Part shown: in pieces, positions 61,359-64,000 of the stretch | How the letters are laid out: each line of letters opens with the position of its first letter | Position numbering within the stretch: position 1 is the first letter of the stretch | Assembly (NCBI GenBank): GCA_963973915.1 | Contig: CAXBBM010000001.1 | Span: 186,001-250,000, forward strand | Direction of reading: 5' to 3' | Length of the DNA: 64,000 nucleotides | Origin: Polycyclovorans sp002706265 | GTDB taxonomy: Bacteria > Pseudomonadota > Gammaproteobacteria > Nevskiales > Nevskiaceae | Translations under genes and position numbers: made by a program | Notes under the pieces: generated by a model | The model's database searches: none | What the model was told of the DNA's origin: nothing | The model's input: the letters and a program-made list of their open reading frames with translations, nothing else

Positions 61359-63587
61359 CTAATCCACCCCTCTGACCTCGGGCAGCGCGGGCGCTTCGAA
61401 CGGCAGCGGACTCGGATCGGGCTTGCGCCGCACGTCGAGCGAACGAATCGCGAGTTCACCCCCACCCTTGTCGGGCGCCCAATGCAGGTTCACGTCAACG
61501 GTCGTGGCGCGCGGCGGCGGAATCAGCAGCGTGGTGGTGATCGGATAAATGCCCTGCACACGAATCGCCCGTTCGGCCAGCCGGTCACCGCTTTTTCCGT
61601 CCAGCATGACCACCCGCAGGTTGCCGGCGTAGGCGCGGCCGCGGGTTTCGGGCAGCGCCTGCGCCTCGACGGTGACTTCGAGCAGGTCGGAAGGGTCCAC
61701 CGCGAGTTTCTGGCCGCCAAGGTAGGGCCGGCGGCGGGTGATCACGCCCGGCGCAACCCGGTAGCGGTCCTCGGTGGCAACGCCGATGTCGCGGATCAGC
61801 GAGGCCTGGCTGATGATGCGGTTGCGCGCGGCCAGGTTCAGCCGTGGCGGCTGATCGGTGGCCACCAGCGTGCCGAACACGCGCGACGGATCGAAGCGCC
61901 ATTGCTGACAGCGCAGCAGGGTTTCATCGCAGGCGACCAGCTCACCGTGGTCATAGAGAAAATACGAGCGGGCGCCATAGGTGTCGCCGAACAGCAGACC
62001 GCGCGGCCGGCGCTGCGGGTTGTGCAGCATGCTGCTGCCAATCATGTTGCTGACGCTGTCCAGCCCCAGCAGGTCGAGCACCGTGACCGCGATGTCCATG
62101 TGCGCCACCAGGGTCTCGGGCGGGGCCAGCGTGGGCCAGCGGCCGCGGCTGGGCATGCGCAACGCCATCACGCCAAAGTTGTTGCGCAAAATCTTGCCGG
62201 CGTCATCTTCCTGCTGAAAGCCCCCTGCCTCATCAGAGGTGATGATCACCAGCGTGTCATTCAGCACACCGCGCACTTGCAGGGTGTCGAGCAGCCGCCC
62301 CACCGCATCGGTCAGCAGCTCGAAGGCCCGCGCGCGGCGAATCAGCAGCGCCTCGCCGTCCAGGGCCTCATTTTCATGAGTGAACGGATGATGGGTTGCC
62401 ACATTGAGCACGGTGGCGAACCACGGCCGGTCGCCGGCGTCCAGGTCCCTGATCTGCTCGGCCACCGCCGCGAAGAATGGCGCGTCGTCTGCCCCCCAGC
62501 CGTCGGCGGGCACGCCCTGGGCCGCCAGCGCCTCCCGGCCGATCACGGTCTCGAATCCGGCCAGCGGCATGAACACGTCCTTGTTCATGAAGGACAGCGA
62601 CGCGGCCTGGATGTAGGCGGTTCGATAGCCGGCGTTCTTCAGAGTGCGGGGCAGGCACTGGATCGGCCGACCGGCGGAGGCGATCAGGGTCATTTTCGGC
62701 ACGCCGGTGGTGATGCGCGGGTAGTCACCGCAGATGATGGCGTAGCTGCCGCGGTTGGTCTGGCGCTGCATCGACACCGCGTTGGGGAACAGCGAGAAGC
62801 CATGCGCCTTGAGGTGCGCATCCAGCTCGGGCAGCGCCAGATCCGGCTTCACGCCGTGGTGCCGAGCCACCGACGGCAAGTAAGCGCCCGACAGCCCTTC
62901 GACCATGATGACCAGAATGTTCGGCTGCCCGGTGTGGCGCTGGCCGGGCTGGTCGCGGAGGAAGAAGGCGGGATCGGTCTCGGCGCCCTGCACCACCAGC
63001 AAGGATTCTTCGTCGCGCGCCGTGGCGCGCCAGAACGCGCCGGGAATCTGCACCGCGGTGGCCATCAGCGGATTGTTGGCCAGGTAGGTCGGACTGGGGG
63101 TGACGACGTAATAGCCCAGCAGCATCCCGAACAGCAGCAGCGCCGCCGGCGCGGGCTGCATCGCCCAGGGCAGTGTCTCGGGGCGGGCCCGTTCGACCAA
63201 GGCATACAGCCAGGCCGAGGCGGTCAGCAGGTAGAACGGGAAATAGCCGAAGAAATGCCACGACAGGGTCGATGACAGGAATTCGGTGTCCATCGCCTGA
63301 ATGATGTGCGCCAGGCGAAAGAAGCTGCCGTGAATCTCGGCGTGCATGCCCGCGGCGTGATAGACCAAAGCAATCAGCGGCACATAGAAGGCGATGAGCC
63401 AGGGCGTCGGCATCAGCAGTCGTCTGGCCAACACCAGCGCCAGAGCCGTCACCGCATCGGCCAGTACCATCATGCCGGGCAGATACAGGGGCATTGCGCC
63501 CTGTAACAGCAACAGGCCGCGCATCACCAAAAGGCCAGCGAAGACTGCGGCCCAGCGTTTCACCGCGCCCGGCATGCGCTCAGTCAC
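61359..63587 (-). CDS. LTA-synthase/sulfatase-fold membrane protein
   Basis: 742 residues. Five N-terminal membrane helices (about 10-195), then an alkaline-phosphatase/sulfatase-fold domain with NILVIMVEGLSGAYLPSV (about 230), the likely nucleophile Thr in MQRQTNRGSYAIICGDYP (about 279), and HMDIAVTVLDLLGL (about 505). Such proteins transfer glycerol-phosphate or phosphoethanolamine to envelope glycans or lipids. A C-terminal beta domain (about 590-740) extends it beyond typical OpgB/EptA lengths. It lies 92 bp after a glycosyltransferase gene on the same strand; substrate unknown. Confidence 0.82.
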   Translation of the reverse strand: MTERMPGAVKRWAAVFAGLLVMRGLLLLQGAMPLYLPGMMVLADAVTALALVLARRLLMPTPWLIAFYVPLIALVYHAAGMHAEIHGSFFRLAHIIQAMDTEFLSSTLSWHFFGYFPFYLLTASAWLYALVERARPETLPWAMQPAPAALLLFGMLLGYYVVTPSPTYLANNPLMATAVQIPGAFWRATARDEESLLVVQGAETDPAFFLRDQPGQRHTGQPNILVIMVEGLSGAYLPSVARHHGVKPDLALPELDAHLKAHGFSLFPNAVSMQRQTNRGSYAIICGDYPRITTGVPKMTLIASAGRPIQCLPRTLKNAGYRTAYIQAASLSFMNKDVFMPLAGFETVIGREALAAQGVPADGWGADDAPFFAAVAEQIRDLDAGDRPWFATVLNVATHHPFTHENEALDGEALLIRRARAFELLTDAVGRLLDTLQVRGVLNDTLVIITSDEAGGFQQEDDAGKILRNNFGVMALRMPSRGRWPTLAPPETLVAHMDIAVTVLDLLGLDSVSNMIGSSMLHNPQRRPRGLLFGDTYGARSYFLYDHGELVACDETLLRCQQWRFDPSRVFGTLVATDQPPRLNLAARNRIISQASLIRDIGVATEDRYRVAPGVITRRRPYLGGQKLAVDPSDLLEVTVEAQALPETRGRAYAGNLRVVMLDGKSGDRLAERAIRVQGIYPITTTLLIPPPRATTVDVNLHWAPDKGGGELAIRSLDVRRKPDPSPLPFEAPALPEVRGVD

Positions 63588-63678
63588 TGCCTGTCACCGC
63601 CGGCCCATGCCGGCACTCGCCAACCAAATCCATGGTGTTGTCTTGCTGCACCTCAAACACCGCAGTCTGGCCGAGGGT

Positions 63679-64000
63679 TCATGAACGCCGCCGATGCGCG
63701 GCCGCAACATGGGCATAGAGCGCCGCGCATTCCTCACCCATCCGTTCCAGCGAGAAGCCCGCCACTGCCGCGGCATGGGCGCGCGCGCCTTCGGCCGCCC
63801 GCCGCTGCGGGTCACGGTAGGCCAGCAAGGCGTCGGTCAGCGCGGTCACGTCACCCACCGGAATGACCGTGCCGCAGCGCCAGTGGCGGACCATGGGCGC
63901 CAGTCCGACACCCTCGCTGACGATGACTGGCACGCCGGCCACCATGGCCTCGGCCACGGCGAACCCGAAGTTTTCAGATCGTGAGGGCAGCGCCACGAGA
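63679..64000 (-). CDS. Glycosyltransferase family 4, C-terminal part (5' end beyond window)
   Basis: Frame open to the window edge; the final 105 residues or so are visible. PSRSENFGFAVAEAMVAGVP followed by VIVSEGVGLAPMV is the GT-B C-terminal donor-binding motif with the E-x7-E pair, and an ALLAYRDPQRRA helix and terminal helices follow. It transfers a nucleotide-sugar residue, probably to an envelope glycan, in keeping with the adjacent LTA-synthase-like gene. Donor and acceptor unknown. Confidence 0.85.
   Translation of the reverse strand, partial: LVALPSRSENFGFAVAEAMVAGVPVIVSEGVGLAPMVRHWRCGTVIPVGDVTALTDALLAYRDPQRRAAEGARAHAAAVAGFSLERMGEECAALYAHVAAAHRRRS

Noticed and set aside
61242..63275. 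677-residue plus-strand frame opposite the LTA-synthase-like gene
   Set aside because: Shadow frame rich in His, Arg and Gln as expected for the complement of a high-GC gene.

Overview
The window is high-GC bacterial chromosome, densely coded with short gaps and many 4-bp ATGA/GTGA stop-start overlaps. The combination of BamD next to RluD and PgeF, the pheS-pheT-ihfA-merR-tRNA-Pro block, EttA, a PqiA/B/C system, a divergent MtnA/MTA-deaminase pair and a desaturase-reductase-TetR circuit points to a gammaproteobacterium. A Nevskiales/Xanthomonadales-like aerobe would fit, but this is inferred from gene content only and is not established.

Layout. 1-3.6 kb: metal-uptake-type operon (DUF2946 protein, TonB receptor, PepSY membrane protein). 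3.6-6.9 kb: 5'-methylthioadenosine salvage (MtnA, and divergently an amidohydrolase-type deaminase followed by a MipA/OmpV protein). 6.9-9.0 kb: class V aminotransferase and an unrecognised 305-residue protein. 9.2-12.8 kb: PqiA-A-B-C envelope lipid-transport operon with PqiA split into two genes. 12.9-17.1 kb: CorC-type transporter, YpjD-like membrane protein, and the DUF47-Pit phosphate pair. 17.1-20.1 kb: acyl desaturase and its ferredoxin reductase, divergent from a TetR regulator with two palindromes between them. 20.2-24.0 kb: two-subunit biotin-dependent acyl-CoA carboxylase. 24.1-24.4 kb: tRNA-Ser, tRNA-Lys, tRNA-Val and a terminator.

24.4-27.6 kb is a small accessory island directly behind the tRNA cluster. 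It holds a WYL-domain regulator divergent from two unknown genes (one Cys-rich), an AT-rich gene with a PD-(D/E)XK-like residue pattern, and an acidic orphan. It is the best place in the window to look for an undescribed (possibly defence-type) module. 27.6-28.8 kb carries a TerC/Alx-family protein preceded by a clear yybP-ykoY manganese riboswitch. 29.0-33.7 kb: Tat-exported PhoX-like protein with a Thr/Pro-rich tail, aldehyde dehydrogenase, 2OG-Fe dioxygenase.

33.8-39.1 kb is a complete N-acetylglutaminylglutamine amide (NAGGN) osmoprotectant operon (MarR regulator, asnO, ngg, M42 peptidase). 39.2-42.4 kb: EttA, a DUF815 ATPase, GrxD. 42.8-48.5 kb: tRNA-Pro, MerR, ihfA, pheT, pheS, rplT, rpmI, infC, with an apparent AUC start for infC and an attenuator-like hairpin ahead of pheS. 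48.7-54.4 kb: two YceI proteins, cytochrome b561, a repeat region, and an RND/MMPL transporter with a YCF48-like partner. 54.6-57.3 kb: pgeF-rluD and bamD. 57.4-59.1 kb: exported MsrA/MsrB pair and a CsbD-like protein. 59.2-64.0 kb: uvrB, an LTA-synthase-type sulfatase-fold membrane protein and the 3' end of a glycosyltransferase cut by the window edge.

Most genes are ordinary housekeeping or metabolic genes. The more interesting signals are the island, the regulatory elements (riboswitch, desaturase operators, infC start, MarR palindrome) and a few intergenic repeats and hairpins.
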